From: Lachnospiraceae bacterium NC2008
GTDB lineage: Bacteria; Bacillota; Clostridia; Lachnospirales; Lachnospiraceae
DNA length: 64,000 nucleotides
Direction of reading: 5' to 3'
Assembly: GCA_000687675.1 (NCBI GenBank)
Contig: JHWS01000005.1
Coordinates: 62,001 to 126,000, forward strand
Every line of letters begins with the position of its first letter. Position 1 is the stretch's first letter. Shown here piece by piece: positions 7,541 through 17,065 of the stretch. The translations under genes were made by a program, and so were the position numbers. The notes beneath the pieces were generated by a model. That model was not told where the DNA came from. It saw nothing but the letters and a program-made list of their open reading frames with translations, and ran no database searches.

Positions 7541-10500
7541 ATGACTAGAAGAAACAATGACGAATTCGACATTATTAATCTTGATGAGACAGATACAATA
7601 CCATCAAGTGAAATAAGAAACAGACTCGATGCTGATTACGGTAACGAATATGGTGAAGAGTATGGTGACGAATACGGAGAAGAATACGCTGAGAATTCAG
7701 AAGCATATGGTGATGACTATGCGGATGAATCAGGTGAATATGTAGAGGAGAATTACAGCCAGGACTATGGCAGTGATTATACAGATGACAGCGTAGCAGG
7801 TGATGCATATGAGCCAGCTCAGGTTGACGATATGCTTGATGGCAGAACAGGTATGATTCAGCTTAATGAAGAAGACCTTTCTAATCAGGTATATGAAGGT
7901 GAGATATCTACAGATACTGTAGATCTTCTTGACGTTATGAAAGAGACTCAGGCAGTTACTACAGCTAACTATCAGGACGAATATCCAGAAGTAACATATG
8001 AAGATGATGGATATGAAGAAGGCTATGAGGAAGACTACGCAGAGGACGATTATGTAGAGGAAGAAGCTTACGCCGCTCCTGTAAAACTTCATTCAAGAAA
8101 AGAATCTAAGAAGAGAAACAAGGCTATCGAGAAATATCAGGATGATTACGAAGATGGCGATTATGAAGAAGACTACGAAGATGATTATGAAGAAGATTAT
8201 AAAGAAACTAAAAAGTCTTCTAATAAGAATGCAAAGAAGGCTAAGTCTTCAGATAAATCTAAGGCAGCTTCAAAAGATAACGGCTCAGTAAGACGCCACG
8301 GACGTAAGAAAGAGAATATCTTTACTATCTTACTTGCTAAGCTTAAGACTATGTCACCAGAAGATTATGCTATAGCAGGTGGTGCTGTACTTGTTCTTGT
8401 TATTGCAATAATCGTACTTGTAGTATTTGTAGGAAATAAGAAAACAGGTAATTCAGAAAAAGGTTTATATGATGCAGGAAGCCAGCTTTCTGCTATCGGT
8501 GTTCCTGGTGAACAGGGACTTATTGCTATGGCTGATGCTAATAACCTTCCACAGCTTGAGGAAGAAGAGGAAGAAGTTCAGCCTGCAACTAATGAAATCA
8601 AAGTAACATTCACATCAGTTGAGAAGGATATAAAGATTAAGTTTACTGATACAGGAAGCGGTAAGCTTATTACTGATGTTGTATTCGAAGTTGTTCTTAC
8701 AGATAAGAAGAATAAAGAAACATCTCTTAAGGATGAAGATAAAGACGGTATCATCTACAAGAATAAGATGACACCTGGAGATTATGAAGTAAGTATTGTT
8801 CCTGTAGATGGCTATACATTCACAGGTTATGAAAAGTCCATCAATATTAAAGATACTATTTCATATCAGCAGATCGACGTAGTTGATGAGATTAAGAAGG
8901 AAAGCGAGATCAATGTAGCTCAGGAAGATACAGCTATCAATGTTAATGATGTAGTAGAAGAAACTCCTACACTTACAGATACTGTAGAATTCGTTGAGTC
9001 TACTAAGACAGCACTTGATGGCTCTGATAACGGTTATTCTAAGATAGAAAAAAGTTCAATTAATGAACCATCTTATTCTTCTATGAATAATATTGTATTC
9101 CAGAATGAATATGCTTCTTATGTACCACAGAGTCTTAAGGTTAAGAGTCTTACTAATAATACAGTAGATGGTAGAGTGCCAGCACCAAGTCCACTTTGCA
9201 GACCAGGTGTTATGTATGAACCAGGTGAGGGAACAGAAAGTGAAGCGCCAAATACTTCTACTGAGCCAAGTGAAGTACCATCTAGTGAACCACCGGCTTC
9301 ACAGACACCAGCTTCACAGTCGCCATCAACAACACCAACACAATCACCAGAAAAATCAGCAACACCTACACCAACACCAACAGCTACACCATCACCAAGT
9401 GTAACTCCAACACCAACAGCAACACCAACTCCTACACCAGCAGATGCTACAGTTACAGAGGTGGTACTTACAAGCACAGATGAGAAGCTTTCAGTAGGTG
9501 GTACATATACAATCGCTGCTAAGGCTAAGATGTCAGATAAGACAGAAGTTACAACAGGCTTCACATACAAGTCAGACAATGACAAGATAGCTACAGTAGA
9601 TGCAACAGGTAAGGTAACTGCAGTTGCTAAGGGTACAGCCAACATCACAGTTTCATATAAGGACAAGGCTGGTACAACTAAGACAGCAACACTTAAACTT
9701 ACTATTAACGAACTTACAATTAAGTCTATTGCTATAGATAAGACAACACTTTCGGTTGCTACATCAGCAAGTGGTTCACTTGTTGCTACAGCAGTTATGA
9801 GTGATGATTCAAAGATTACAGATGCTTCTAAATTTACTTGGAAGAGTTCAGACGAGAAGGTTGCCAAGGTAGAAGCTGGTAAGGTTACTGGTGTAAAGAA
9901 GGGAACTGCTACTATTACAGCAAGCTTCACTGACAGTGCCAAGACAGTTAAGTCTGTAACATGTACAGTTACTGTTTCAGATAACCCAGAAAAAGATACA
10001 ACATCTCTTCTTAAGGATAAGAATGGAAATCAGGTTTATATCAAGAAAGATGGTAAGTATGTAAAGGCAACATTTGCAGACTACTATACAGAATCTGAAT
10101 TCTATATCTTAGGAGATACACAGTATAAATATACTGGATGGCAGACAATTAACGGCAACGTTTACTACTATGATAAGAACGGTAACAAGGTAACAGGAGA
10201 CCAGGTTATTCAGGGCGTTAAGTATTCCTTCACATCAGACGGTATACTTGCTATGGATAAGAATGGTAAGATTGGTATCGACGTATCTAAGTGGAACGGT
10301 AACATCGACTGGAATGCAGTAAAGAATTCCGGCGTGTCATTTGTTATTATTAGATGTGGATACAGAGGTTCATCTTCAGGTGTACTTGTAGAAGACCCTA
10401 AGTTCAAGGCTAATATAGCAGGTGCCAATGCTGCTGGCCTCAAGGTTGGTGTTTACTTCTTCACACAGGCTGTTAACGAAGTAGAAGCTGTAGAAGAGGC

Positions 10501-10858
10501 TTCTATGGTACTTAGCCTTATAAAGGGTAAGGGAGTATCTTATCCAGTATTTATCGATACAGAAAGAGCTGGAGGACGTGCCGATTCAATTGATAAGGCT
10601 ACAAGAACAGCAGTATGTAAGGCATTTTGCGAGACAATTAAGAGTGGTGGATATACACCAGGTGTATATGCATCAAAATCATGGTATAATGATAATTTGA
10701 GTTACGGTACTTTAAGCGGATACAGGATATGGCTTGCTCAGTATGCATCAGCTCCTTCATTCTCGAACAGATATGATATGTGGCAGCATACAGAGAAGGG
10801 TACTGTAAGTGGTATTAGTGGCAAGGTTGATATGAATATCAGCTATTTAGGATATTAA
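7541..10858 (+). CDS. Large membrane-anchored GH25 muramidase with Big2 and wall-binding repeats
   Basis: 1105 residues. Order: a Tyr/Asp/Glu-rich cytoplasmic tail with repeats of EYG(E/D)E (about 25-85, again 140-220), a Lys/Arg-rich stretch, a membrane helix (about 278-298), a Glu-run, a beta-rich domain (345-450), a Ser/Thr/Pro linker with TPTPTPTATPSPS (about 570-635), two bacterial Ig-like group 2 domains (about 636-720 and 721-810), choline-binding-type repeats (GWQTINGNVYYYDKNGNKV, 850-905), and a GH25 lysozyme domain (910-1105). The GH25 active-site acids appear intact (GIDVSKWNG and FIDTERAG). It should cut the muramic acid linkage of peptidoglycan outside the membrane. A smaller paralogue lies at 12888-14105. 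Its position suggests wall remodelling during polysaccharide attachment or export. Confidence 0.85.
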   Translation: MTRRNNDEFDIINLDETDTIPSSEIRNRLDADYGNEYGEEYGDEYGEEYAENSEAYGDDYADESGEYVEENYSQDYGSDYTDDSVAGDAYEPAQVDDMLDGRTGMIQLNEEDLSNQVYEGEISTDTVDLLDVMKETQAVTTANYQDEYPEVTYEDDGYEEGYEEDYAEDDYVEEEAYAAPVKLHSRKESKKRNKAIEKYQDDYEDGDYEEDYEDDYEEDYKETKKSSNKNAKKAKSSDKSKAASKDNGSVRRHGRKKENIFTILLAKLKTMSPEDYAIAGGAVLVLVIAIIVLVVFVGNKKTGNSEKGLYDAGSQLSAIGVPGEQGLIAMADANNLPQLEEEEEEVQPATNEIKVTFTSVEKDIKIKFTDTGSGKLITDVVFEVVLTDKKNKETSLKDEDKDGIIYKNKMTPGDYEVSIVPVDGYTFTGYEKSINIKDTISYQQIDVVDEIKKESEINVAQEDTAINVNDVVEETPTLTDTVEFVESTKTALDGSDNGYSKIEKSSINEPSYSSMNNIVFQNEYASYVPQSLKVKSLTNNTVDGRVPAPSPLCRPGVMYEPGEGTESEAPNTSTEPSEVPSSEPPASQTPASQSPSTTPTQSPEKSATPTPTPTATPSPSVTPTPTATPTPTPADATVTEVVLTSTDEKLSVGGTYTIAAKAKMSDKTEVTTGFTYKSDNDKIATVDATGKVTAVAKGTANITVSYKDKAGTTKTATLKLTINELTIKSIAIDKTTLSVATSASGSLVATAVMSDDSKITDASKFTWKSSDEKVAKVEAGKVTGVKKGTATITASFTDSAKTVKSVTCTVTVSDNPEKDTTSLLKDKNGNQVYIKKDGKYVKATFADYYTESEFYILGDTQYKYTGWQTINGNVYYYDKNGNKVTGDQVIQGVKYSFTSDGILAMDKNGKIGIDVSKWNGNIDWNAVKNSGVSFVIIRCGYRGSSSGVLVEDPKFKANIAGANAAGLKVGVYFFTQAVNEVEAVEEASMVLSLIKGKGVSYPVFIDTERAGGRADSIDKATRTAVCKAFCETIKSGGYTPGVYASKSWYNDNLSYGTLSGYRIWLAQYASAPSFSNRYDMWQHTEKGTVSGISGKVDMNISYLGY

Positions 10859-10885
10859 AAACGGGAACAAAGGAGAATTAACCTA

Positions 10886-11971
10886 ATGAGAACTTATCTT
10901 GTAACAGGCGGCGCAGGATTTATCGGATCTAACTACATTCATTACATGTTCAAAAAGTATGACAATGAGATTCGTATTATCAATGTTGATGCATTAACAT
11001 ATGCAGGTAACCTTGAGAATCTTAAGGATATTGAGAACAGAGATAACTATACATTTGTAAAGGCTAATATCTGCGATAAGGAAGCTATCACAAAGATTTT
11101 TGAAGAAAATGACATCGATAGAGTAGTACACTTCGCAGCAGAAAGCCACGTTGATAGAAGTATCAAGAACCCAGAAGTATTCGTACAGACTAATGTACTT
11201 GGTACAGCAGTTATGCTTAATGCAGCTAAGGCTGCTTGGGAGCTTCCAGACGGCAGCTTCAAGGAAGGAAAGAAGTTTCTTCACGTATCAACTGATGAGG
11301 TATATGGTTCTCTTCCAGATGATGACAATGCATTCTTCTATGAGACAAGCCCATATGAACCACACAGCCCATACTCAGCAAGTAAGGCTTCATCAGATAT
11401 GCTTGTAAAGGCATATATGGATACATATCATTTCCCAGCTAATATTACTAACTGCTCTAATAACTATGGACCTTACCAGTTCCCAGAGAAGCTTATTCCA
11501 CTTATTATTAACAATGCTCTTCAGGGCAAGAAGCTTCCAGTATACGGTGATGGTAAGAATGTAAGAGACTGGTTATATGTTATGGACCATGCTAAGGCTA
11601 TTGATATGGTTCAGGAACAGGGTAAATTATTCGAGACATACAATGTCGGTGGTCACAATGAGAAGCAGAACATCGAGATTATCAATATTATCTTAGAGAC
11701 ACTTCAGGAGATGCTTCCTGATTCAGACCCTAGAAAGGCTCACATTAATAAAGACCTTATTACATATGTAGAAGACAGAAAGGGTCACGACAGACGTTAC
11801 GCTATCGCACCAGATAAGATTAAGGAACATCTTGGCTGGTATCCAGAAACTATGTTTAAGGATGGTATCAAGCTTACTATTCAGTGGTTCTTCGAGCATG
11901 AAGACTGGATGAAGAATGTTACAAGCGGTGATTATCAGAAATATTATGAGGATATGTACAAGAACAAATAA
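10886..11971 (+). CDS. rmlB: dTDP-glucose 4,6-dehydratase
   Basis: 361 residues, extended short-chain dehydrogenase fold. The N-terminus has the NAD-binding TGGAGFIGSNY. HFAAESHVDRSI, the catalytic STDEVYGSL and the YSASK pair (tyrosine near residue 162) follow in order. NCSNNYGPYQFPEKLIPL and GDGKNVRDWLYV are diagnostic for RmlB. Converts dTDP-glucose to dTDP-4-keto-6-deoxyglucose, step two of dTDP-rhamnose synthesis. The start has GGAGAA upstream. rmlA is 57 bp downstream and rmlC follows after an inserted GH25 gene. Confidence 0.95.
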   Translation: MRTYLVTGGAGFIGSNYIHYMFKKYDNEIRIINVDALTYAGNLENLKDIENRDNYTFVKANICDKEAITKIFEENDIDRVVHFAAESHVDRSIKNPEVFVQTNVLGTAVMLNAAKAAWELPDGSFKEGKKFLHVSTDEVYGSLPDDDNAFFYETSPYEPHSPYSASKASSDMLVKAYMDTYHFPANITNCSNNYGPYQFPEKLIPLIINNALQGKKLPVYGDGKNVRDWLYVMDHAKAIDMVQEQGKLFETYNVGGHNEKQNIEIINIILETLQEMLPDSDPRKAHINKDLITYVEDRKGHDRRYAIAPDKIKEHLGWYPETMFKDGIKLTIQWFFEHEDWMKNVTSGDYQKYYEDMYKNK

Positions 11972-12028
11972 CATATCTAACATGTTATAGACTTTCAGAG
12001 AAGGTTTTGAGATTACAGGAGGGAACAT

Positions 12029-12898
12029 ATGAAGGGAATTATCCTTGCAGGAGGTTCAGGAACAAGACTTTACCCACTTACCAAGGCAGTATCAAAGCAG
12101 ATTATGCCAGTATATGATAAGCCGATGATTTATTATCCATTATCAATACTTATGCTTGCAGGTATTCAGGAGATACTTATTATATCTACTCCTAGAGATT
12201 TACCTGTATTTAAGGAACTTTTTGGAACAGGTGAGGAACTTGGTCTTAAGATGTCATATGCTATTCAGGAAACTCCAAGAGGACTTGCTGATGCATTTAT
12301 CATAGGTGCTGACTTTATTGGGGATGACAGCGTATGCCTTATCCTTGGAGATAACATCTTCTATGGTCAGAGCTTTAGCAAGGTTCTTAGAAATGTTGCA
12401 TCCAGGGAAAAAGGAGCGACTATCTTTGGCTACTATGTAAGAGACCCAAGAGAGTATGGTGTAGTTGAATTCGACGAGAATGGTATGGCTATATCTATTG
12501 AAGAGAAGCCAGAACACCCAAAGAGTAACTATGCAGTACCTGGTCTTTACTTCTATGATAATGATGTAGTTGAAATAGCTAAGAATGTTAAGCCTTCAGC
12601 CAGAGGTGAGATAGAGATTACAAGTATCAATAACGAGTATCTTAACCGTGGTACTCTCCATGTTGAAACACTTGGAAGAGGTTTTGCTTGGCTTGATACA
12701 GGTAATCACGATGCCCTTCTTGATGCAGCAGATTTCGTAGCTGCTTTCCAGAAGAGACAGGGACTTTATATTTCCTGCATAGAGGAAATTGCTTATAAGA
12801 GAGGTTTTATTACTAAGGAGCAGCTTCTTAAGCTTGCTGAGCCTCTTATGAAGACAGATTACGGTAAATATCTTGTAGAGGTAGCTAATGGACTCTAG
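12029..12898 (+). CDS. rmlA: Glucose-1-phosphate thymidylyltransferase
   Basis: 289 residues. The N-terminal [16 protein letters not shown] (3-18) and [18 protein letters not shown] are the classic RmlA signature. [29 protein letters not shown] and [17 protein letters not shown] are also present. Makes dTDP-glucose from glucose-1-phosphate and dTTP, step one of the dTDP-rhamnose route. GGAGGG precedes the ATG. The 3' end overlaps the next (GH25) gene by 11 nt, so they are cotranscribed. Confidence 0.95.
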   Translation: MKGIILAGGSGTRLYPLTKAVSKQIMPVYDKPMIYYPLSILMLAGIQEILIISTPRDLPVFKELFGTGEELGLKMSYAIQETPRGLADAFIIGADFIGDDSVCLILGDNIFYGQSFSKVLRNVASREKGATIFGYYVRDPREYGVVEFDENGMAISIEEKPEHPKSNYAVPGLYFYDNDVVEIAKNVKPSARGEIEITSINNEYLNRGTLHVETLGRGFAWLDTGNHDALLDAADFVAAFQKRQGLYISCIEEIAYKRGFITKEQLLKLAEPLMKTDYGKYLVEVANGL

Positions 12899-14105
12899 GG
12901 TCAGAAATCTCACAATCTTCATTGTTGTAAGCATAATCTTGCTTGCATTTGGACTTGTTGCCCTTATGAATAAAGAAGATAAGAAGAAGCCTACTGCGGC
13001 TGTTAATAGTCAGCCAGAGGAAGTGGCTGAGAATTCTTATCTGGACTTTCTTAATGATGATACCTTCTTTGATAAAGAAGTATCTGTTAATTCTGTTTCT
13101 ATTAATACAGCAAAGGGCGACCAGCTCTATATGCTGGCTACAAGCGTATCTCACGATATAAGACTTGTAATAACAGATGAAGCAGGTAACCCGGTAAGGG
13201 GCCAGTCTTTCAATGTTGAAGTGGATAATGATGAGTACAAAGACCTTGATAAAGACGGTATGATTAAGATTACTGATCTTAACGCAGGTGAGTACTATGT
13301 TAGCCTAAAGCCTATAGACGGTTACAGTGTTCCTACTGAACCTATGAGGGTTACAGTTAAGGATAGTCTTGAGTTCGCAACTATAGATGATATTTCGTAT
13401 TATATATATACTGAAGACCAGATCAATCCGGAAAGTGAAGATACAGCCGAGGAGCCTGGAGATGATGATATAGATGATACTGAAAACAGTAACCTTCTAA
13501 CATCAGAAGGCAAGGCATTTGGTATAGATGTATCTAAGTGGCAGAAGTCTATAGACTGGTATAAAGTTAAAGATTCAGGTGTAGATTTTGCCATTATAAG
13601 ATGTGGCTACAGAGGTTCTGCAACAGGTGTACTTGTTGAGGATCCATATTTTGAAGAGAATATAAAGGGAGCTAAGGAAGCTGGTATAGAAGTAGGTGTA
13701 TACTTCTTTACTCAGGCAACTTCAGAGATGGAGGCTGTTGAAGAGGCTTCTATGTGTATCAGTCTGTTACAGGACTACGATATAGACCTTCCTGTATATA
13801 TAGATAGTGAGAAAGCCGGAGGAGCTGCCAGAGCCAACGGACTTGATAAGGCTACAAGAACAGCAGTGTGTCAGGCATTTTGCAAGACTATGGAATCTGC
13901 TGGATATAAGTCTGGTGTATATGCCAGTAGAAGCTGGCTTTATAATAACTTAGATGCCAGTGCCCTGTCAGATTATTCAATCTGGGATGCTGAATATAGA
14001 GAAAAGCCAATATATACTGGCGATTTCGATATATGGCAGTATACTTCAAAGGGTATGATTGATGGTATCAATACTAAAGTTGATCTTGATATAAAATATA
14101 AATAA
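12888..14105 (+). CDS. Membrane-anchored GH25 muramidase (smaller paralogue)
   Basis: 405 residues. A short N-terminus leads into a membrane helix (about 8-27) without a cleavage site, so the protein is anchored. A beta-rich domain (about 55-165, with [10 protein letters not shown] and [16 protein letters not shown]) resembles the corresponding domain of the 1105-residue protein upstream, followed by an acidic linker and the GH25 domain (about 207-405). Active-site acids are visible in [12 protein letters not shown] and YIDSEKAGG. Starts inside the last codons of rmlA. The two GH25 proteins clearly derive from one ancestor; this one lacks the acidic tail, Pro-rich linker, Ig-like and wall-binding modules. 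Confidence 0.85.
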   Translation: MDSRVRNLTIFIVVSIILLAFGLVALMNKEDKKKPTAAVNSQPEEVAENSYLDFLNDDTFFDKEVSVNSVSINTAKGDQLYMLATSVSHDIRLVITDEAGNPVRGQSFNVEVDNDEYKDLDKDGMIKITDLNAGEYYVSLKPIDGYSVPTEPMRVTVKDSLEFATIDDISYYIYTEDQINPESEDTAEEPGDDDIDDTENSNLLTSEGKAFGIDVSKWQKSIDWYKVKDSGVDFAIIRCGYRGSATGVLVEDPYFEENIKGAKEAGIEVGVYFFTQATSEMEAVEEASMCISLLQDYDIDLPVYIDSEKAGGAARANGLDKATRTAVCQAFCKTMESAGYKSGVYASRSWLYNNLDASALSDYSIWDAEYREKPIYTGDFDIWQYTSKGMIDGINTKVDLDIKYK

Positions 14106-14136
14106 ATAGTTTATTTTGAAAGGAATATTGTTAGCT

Positions 14137-14694
14137 ATGGGCAAGATAACAGTGGAAACATGTGAAATTGAAGGACTTAAGATTATTACACCTACAGTAT
14201 TTGGTGACTCTAGAGGTTACTTCATGGAGACATATAATTATAACGACTTTGCAGAGGCTGGTATAACAGAGAAGTTTGTACAGGACAACCAGTCAGCATC
14301 AAAGAAAGGTGTACTTCGTGGTCTTCACTTCCAGATTAACTATCCACAGGATAAGCTTGTTAGAGTTGTTAATGGTGAAGTATTTGACGTTGCTGTTGAT
14401 TTAAGAAAGGGCTCTAAGACATTTGGTAAGTGGTATGGAGTTCGTCTTTCAGCAGAGAACAAGAAGCAGTTCTTCATTCCTAAGAACTTCGCTCATGGCT
14501 TCCTTGTATTATCAGATTATGCAGAATTCTGCTACAAATGCACAGATTTCTATCATCCAAATGATGAGGGTGGTCTTGCATACAATGACCCAGATATAGG
14601 TGTACAGTGGCCTATAGAAGAGGGGATGGAGCTTACCCTTTCTGACAAGGATACAAAGTGGGGCGGAATTAAGCAGTACATGGAGAACATGTAA
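14137..14694 (+). CDS. rmlC: dTDP-4-dehydrorhamnose 3,5-epimerase
   Basis: 185 residues from ATG 14137; AAAGGA lies 12-13 nt upstream and an in-frame TTG at 14128 is the alternative start. Cupin fold with the family order DSRGYFMETYN, FVQDNQSASKKGVLRGLHFQ (active-site histidine), GEVFDVAVDLRKGS and FIPKNFAHGFLVLSD. Epimerises C3 and C5 of dTDP-4-keto-6-deoxyglucose. The final reductase RmlD was not found in this window, so either it is encoded elsewhere or another dTDP-deoxysugar is made. The next gene's ATG directly abuts the TAA. Confidence 0.93.
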   Translation: MGKITVETCEIEGLKIITPTVFGDSRGYFMETYNYNDFAEAGITEKFVQDNQSASKKGVLRGLHFQINYPQDKLVRVVNGEVFDVAVDLRKGSKTFGKWYGVRLSAENKKQFFIPKNFAHGFLVLSDYAEFCYKCTDFYHPNDEGGLAYNDPDIGVQWPIEEGMELTLSDKDTKWGGIKQYMENM

Positions 14695-15735
14695 ATGGCA
14701 AAAAAAGACAAATCTGCAGTGAAAAAGAAAGAGTCACTGCCAGTTCTTTCTAAAAAGATAGGCGTAAGTGTAGCAAGTATCTTTGCTGCCCTTTTTGCGC
14801 TTATTATCATCTTACATCAGAATCCTCTTGCTAATCCTACAGAAGAGATTATTAAGAAAATAATTGCCTGCTCTATTATTGGAGTAGCTCTTATTGTCTA
14901 TATTGTTTTATATGAGAAGATTATGATTCTGCCTAGAGAACTTATGCAGAACCGTAAGCTTATCTGGAAGCTTGCCAAGAATGATTTTAAAACCAGATAT
15001 GCTGGCTCATATATGGGTGCCCTTTGGGCTCTTTTACAGCCAGTTGTTACTGTTGCTCTTTACTATTTTGTATTTGATGTAATATTCCAAAACAGGTCAC
15101 AGCTTCTTGCCAGTGGTATAGAGGCTCCTTATGTTATGTGGCTTACAGCAGGTCTTGTTCCTTGGTTTTACTTCTCAGAAGCTATCATTCAGGGAACACA
15201 GGCGCTTCTTGAGTACAACTACTTAGTAAAGAAGGTGGTATTCAAGATAAGTATTCTGCCTATTATTAAGATAATTGGTGCAACATTTATCCATGTATTC
15301 TTTGTATCTGTTATGCTTATCCTTTACTTTGTATATGGATACACACCGGATATCTATCTTATACAGATTATATATTATTCACTCTGCATGTTTATATTTG
15401 TGCTTGCACTTTCATATGCAACATGCGCCATCGTTATATTCTTTAGGGATTTAACTCAGATTATCAACATCTTCTTACAGATTGGTATGTGGGCTACACC
15501 TATTCTTTGGGATATATCATTCTTATCTGGTAAAAATGCCAAGTTCCAGATCTTATTTAAGATTAACCCTGTATACTATGTGGTTAATGGATACAGAAGT
15601 GCTATGTTTGAGAAAACCTGGTTCTTCCAGGACTTCTATTCAACTATGTTCTTCTGGATTGTAACAGGTGTATTTTTCGGAATCGGTGCTCTTATATTCA
15701 AGAGACTTAAGGTTCATTTTGCCGACGTATTATAA
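14695..15735 (+). CDS. ABC-2 type polysaccharide export permease (Wzm/TagG-like)
   Basis: 346 residues. A lysine-rich N-terminus and two extra hydrophobic segments (about 20-80) precede the standard ABC-2 module of six helices. The entry motif LIWKLAKNDFKTRYAGSYMGALWALLQPVVTV is the hallmark of polysaccharide, teichoic-acid and O-antigen exporters, and the end has NPVYYVVNGYRSAMF. Forms the membrane channel with the ATPase encoded 32 bp downstream, exporting a finished lipid-linked glycan to the outer face. The additional N-terminal hairpin is longer than in typical Wzm/TagG. Confidence 0.9.
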   Translation: MAKKDKSAVKKKESLPVLSKKIGVSVASIFAALFALIIILHQNPLANPTEEIIKKIIACSIIGVALIVYIVLYEKIMILPRELMQNRKLIWKLAKNDFKTRYAGSYMGALWALLQPVVTVALYYFVFDVIFQNRSQLLASGIEAPYVMWLTAGLVPWFYFSEAIIQGTQALLEYNYLVKKVVFKISILPIIKIIGATFIHVFFVSVMLILYFVYGYTPDIYLIQIIYYSLCMFIFVLALSYATCAIVIFFRDLTQIINIFLQIGMWATPILWDISFLSGKNAKFQILFKINPVYYVVNGYRSAMFEKTWFFQDFYSTMFFWIVTGVFFGIGALIFKRLKVHFADVL

Positions 15736-15767
15736 GCGGCACATAGATTATCAATAAGGAATTACTT

Positions 15768-17054
15768 ATGGACGAGAATATTGCAATTGAAGTAAAAGAC
15801 CTTACAAAGATATATAAGCTCTATGAGAAGTCTTCATATCGTATGAAGGAAGCCCTTCATCTTACAAGAAAGAAGCTTCATACAGAGCACTATGCCCTAA
15901 GTGGTATCAATATGGATATTAAAAAGGGTGAGACAGTAGGTATTATCGGTACTAATGGTTCTGGTAAGTCTACTATCCTTAAGATCATTACAGGTGTTCT
16001 TAACCCTACAAGCGGTGAAGTTAATGTGAATGGCCGTATATCAGCTCTTCTTGAGCTTGGTGCAGGGTTTAACATGGAATACACAGGTCTTGAGAATATT
16101 TATCTTAACGGTACCATGATGGGATTTTCTGAGAAGGAGATAGATGCGAAGCTGCAGGATATCCTTGATTTTGCTGATATAGGGGACTTTGTTCACCAGC
16201 CGGTTAAGACATATTCATCTGGTATGTTTGTAAGACTGGCATTTGCAGTGGCAATTAATATAGAGCCTGAGATACTTATAGTTGATGAAGCACTTTCTGT
16301 TGGAGATGTCTTCTTCCAGGCTAAGTGCTACCACAAGTTCGACGAATTCAAAGAGATGGGTAAAACTATTCTCTTTGTTAGCCATGACCTGTCATCAATT
16401 GCAAAATACTGTGACAGAGTTGTACTTTTAAACAAGGGAACCAAGCTTGGAGAAGGTACTCCAAAGCAGATGATAGACATATATAAGCAGGTTCTTGTAG
16501 GCCAGTATGAGCCTAACTTCAATGAAGAAGGCAAAGACAGTCTTCTTAACGACAGCGAGCTTATGGAAGCAGCTAATAAGAAGAAGGATAAGGCGGACAG
16601 ACCTGATGATGCACTTGAGTATGGCTCTAAGAAGGCTCTTATCCGTAAATATTATGTTACAGATGAGAATGGAAGAGAGTCCAATGCTATTATCAAGGGA
16701 ACAGACTTTACTATCCATCTTGAAGTAGAGTTTATGGAGCATGTTGAGGCTCCTATCTTTGCATATACGTTTAAGAATATTAAGGGTACGGAGATAACCG
16801 GTACCAATACTATGTTTGAGAAGGCTTTCCTAGAGCCTTGCGAGAAAGGTACAGTTAAGCATATCTCTTACAAACAGAATATGAACCTTCAGGGAGGAGA
16901 ATACCTCCTTAGCTTTGGTGTAACAGGCTATGAAGGTGATGGATTTACTGTATATCACAGACTATATGATGTATTAAATGTTACAGTAATATCTGACAAG
17001 GATACAGTAGGATACTACGATATGAATTCCAAGGTAACAGTGGAAGATATATAG
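15768..17054 (+). CDS. ABC exporter ATPase with C-terminal glycan-recognition domain (Wzt-like)
   Basis: 428 residues. ATPase half: Walker A GTNGSGKST (about 61-69), the Q-loop region LLELGAGFNMEYTGLENIYLNG, signature YSSGM, and Walker B with ILIVDEALSVGD. After about residue 250 comes a linker rich in charged residues and then a beta-sandwich-like domain (about 285-428, with GTDFTIHLEVEF and LSFGVTGYEGDGF) of the Wzt C-terminal type. In Escherichia coli O8/O9a this domain binds the capped non-reducing end of the O-chain and licenses export. Its presence beside a methyltransferase-kinase gene suggests the same logic here. Confidence 0.9.
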   Translation: MDENIAIEVKDLTKIYKLYEKSSYRMKEALHLTRKKLHTEHYALSGINMDIKKGETVGIIGTNGSGKSTILKIITGVLNPTSGEVNVNGRISALLELGAGFNMEYTGLENIYLNGTMMGFSEKEIDAKLQDILDFADIGDFVHQPVKTYSSGMFVRLAFAVAINIEPEILIVDEALSVGDVFFQAKCYHKFDEFKEMGKTILFVSHDLSSIAKYCDRVVLLNKGTKLGEGTPKQMIDIYKQVLVGQYEPNFNEEGKDSLLNDSELMEAANKKKDKADRPDDALEYGSKKALIRKYYVTDENGRESNAIIKGTDFTIHLEVEFMEHVEAPIFAYTFKNIKGTEITGTNTMFEKAFLEPCEKGTVKHISYKQNMNLQGGEYLLSFGVTGYEGDGFTVYHRLYDVLNVTVISDKDTVGYYDMNSKVTVEDI

Positions 17055-17065
17055 AAGGGTAGACC

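Noticed and set aside
9300-9450. Short repeated ACACCAACAC-like units
   Set aside because: They encode a Thr-Pro linker in frame; irregular spacing and no unique spacers, so not a CRISPR array or intergenic repeat.
9118-9942. 274-codon open frame on the minus strand inside the large GH25 gene
   Set aside because: It is antisense to the Pro/Thr-rich and Ig-like regions, has a low-complexity Val/Ser/Leu translation and no ribosome site; a by-product of the codon bias of the true gene.
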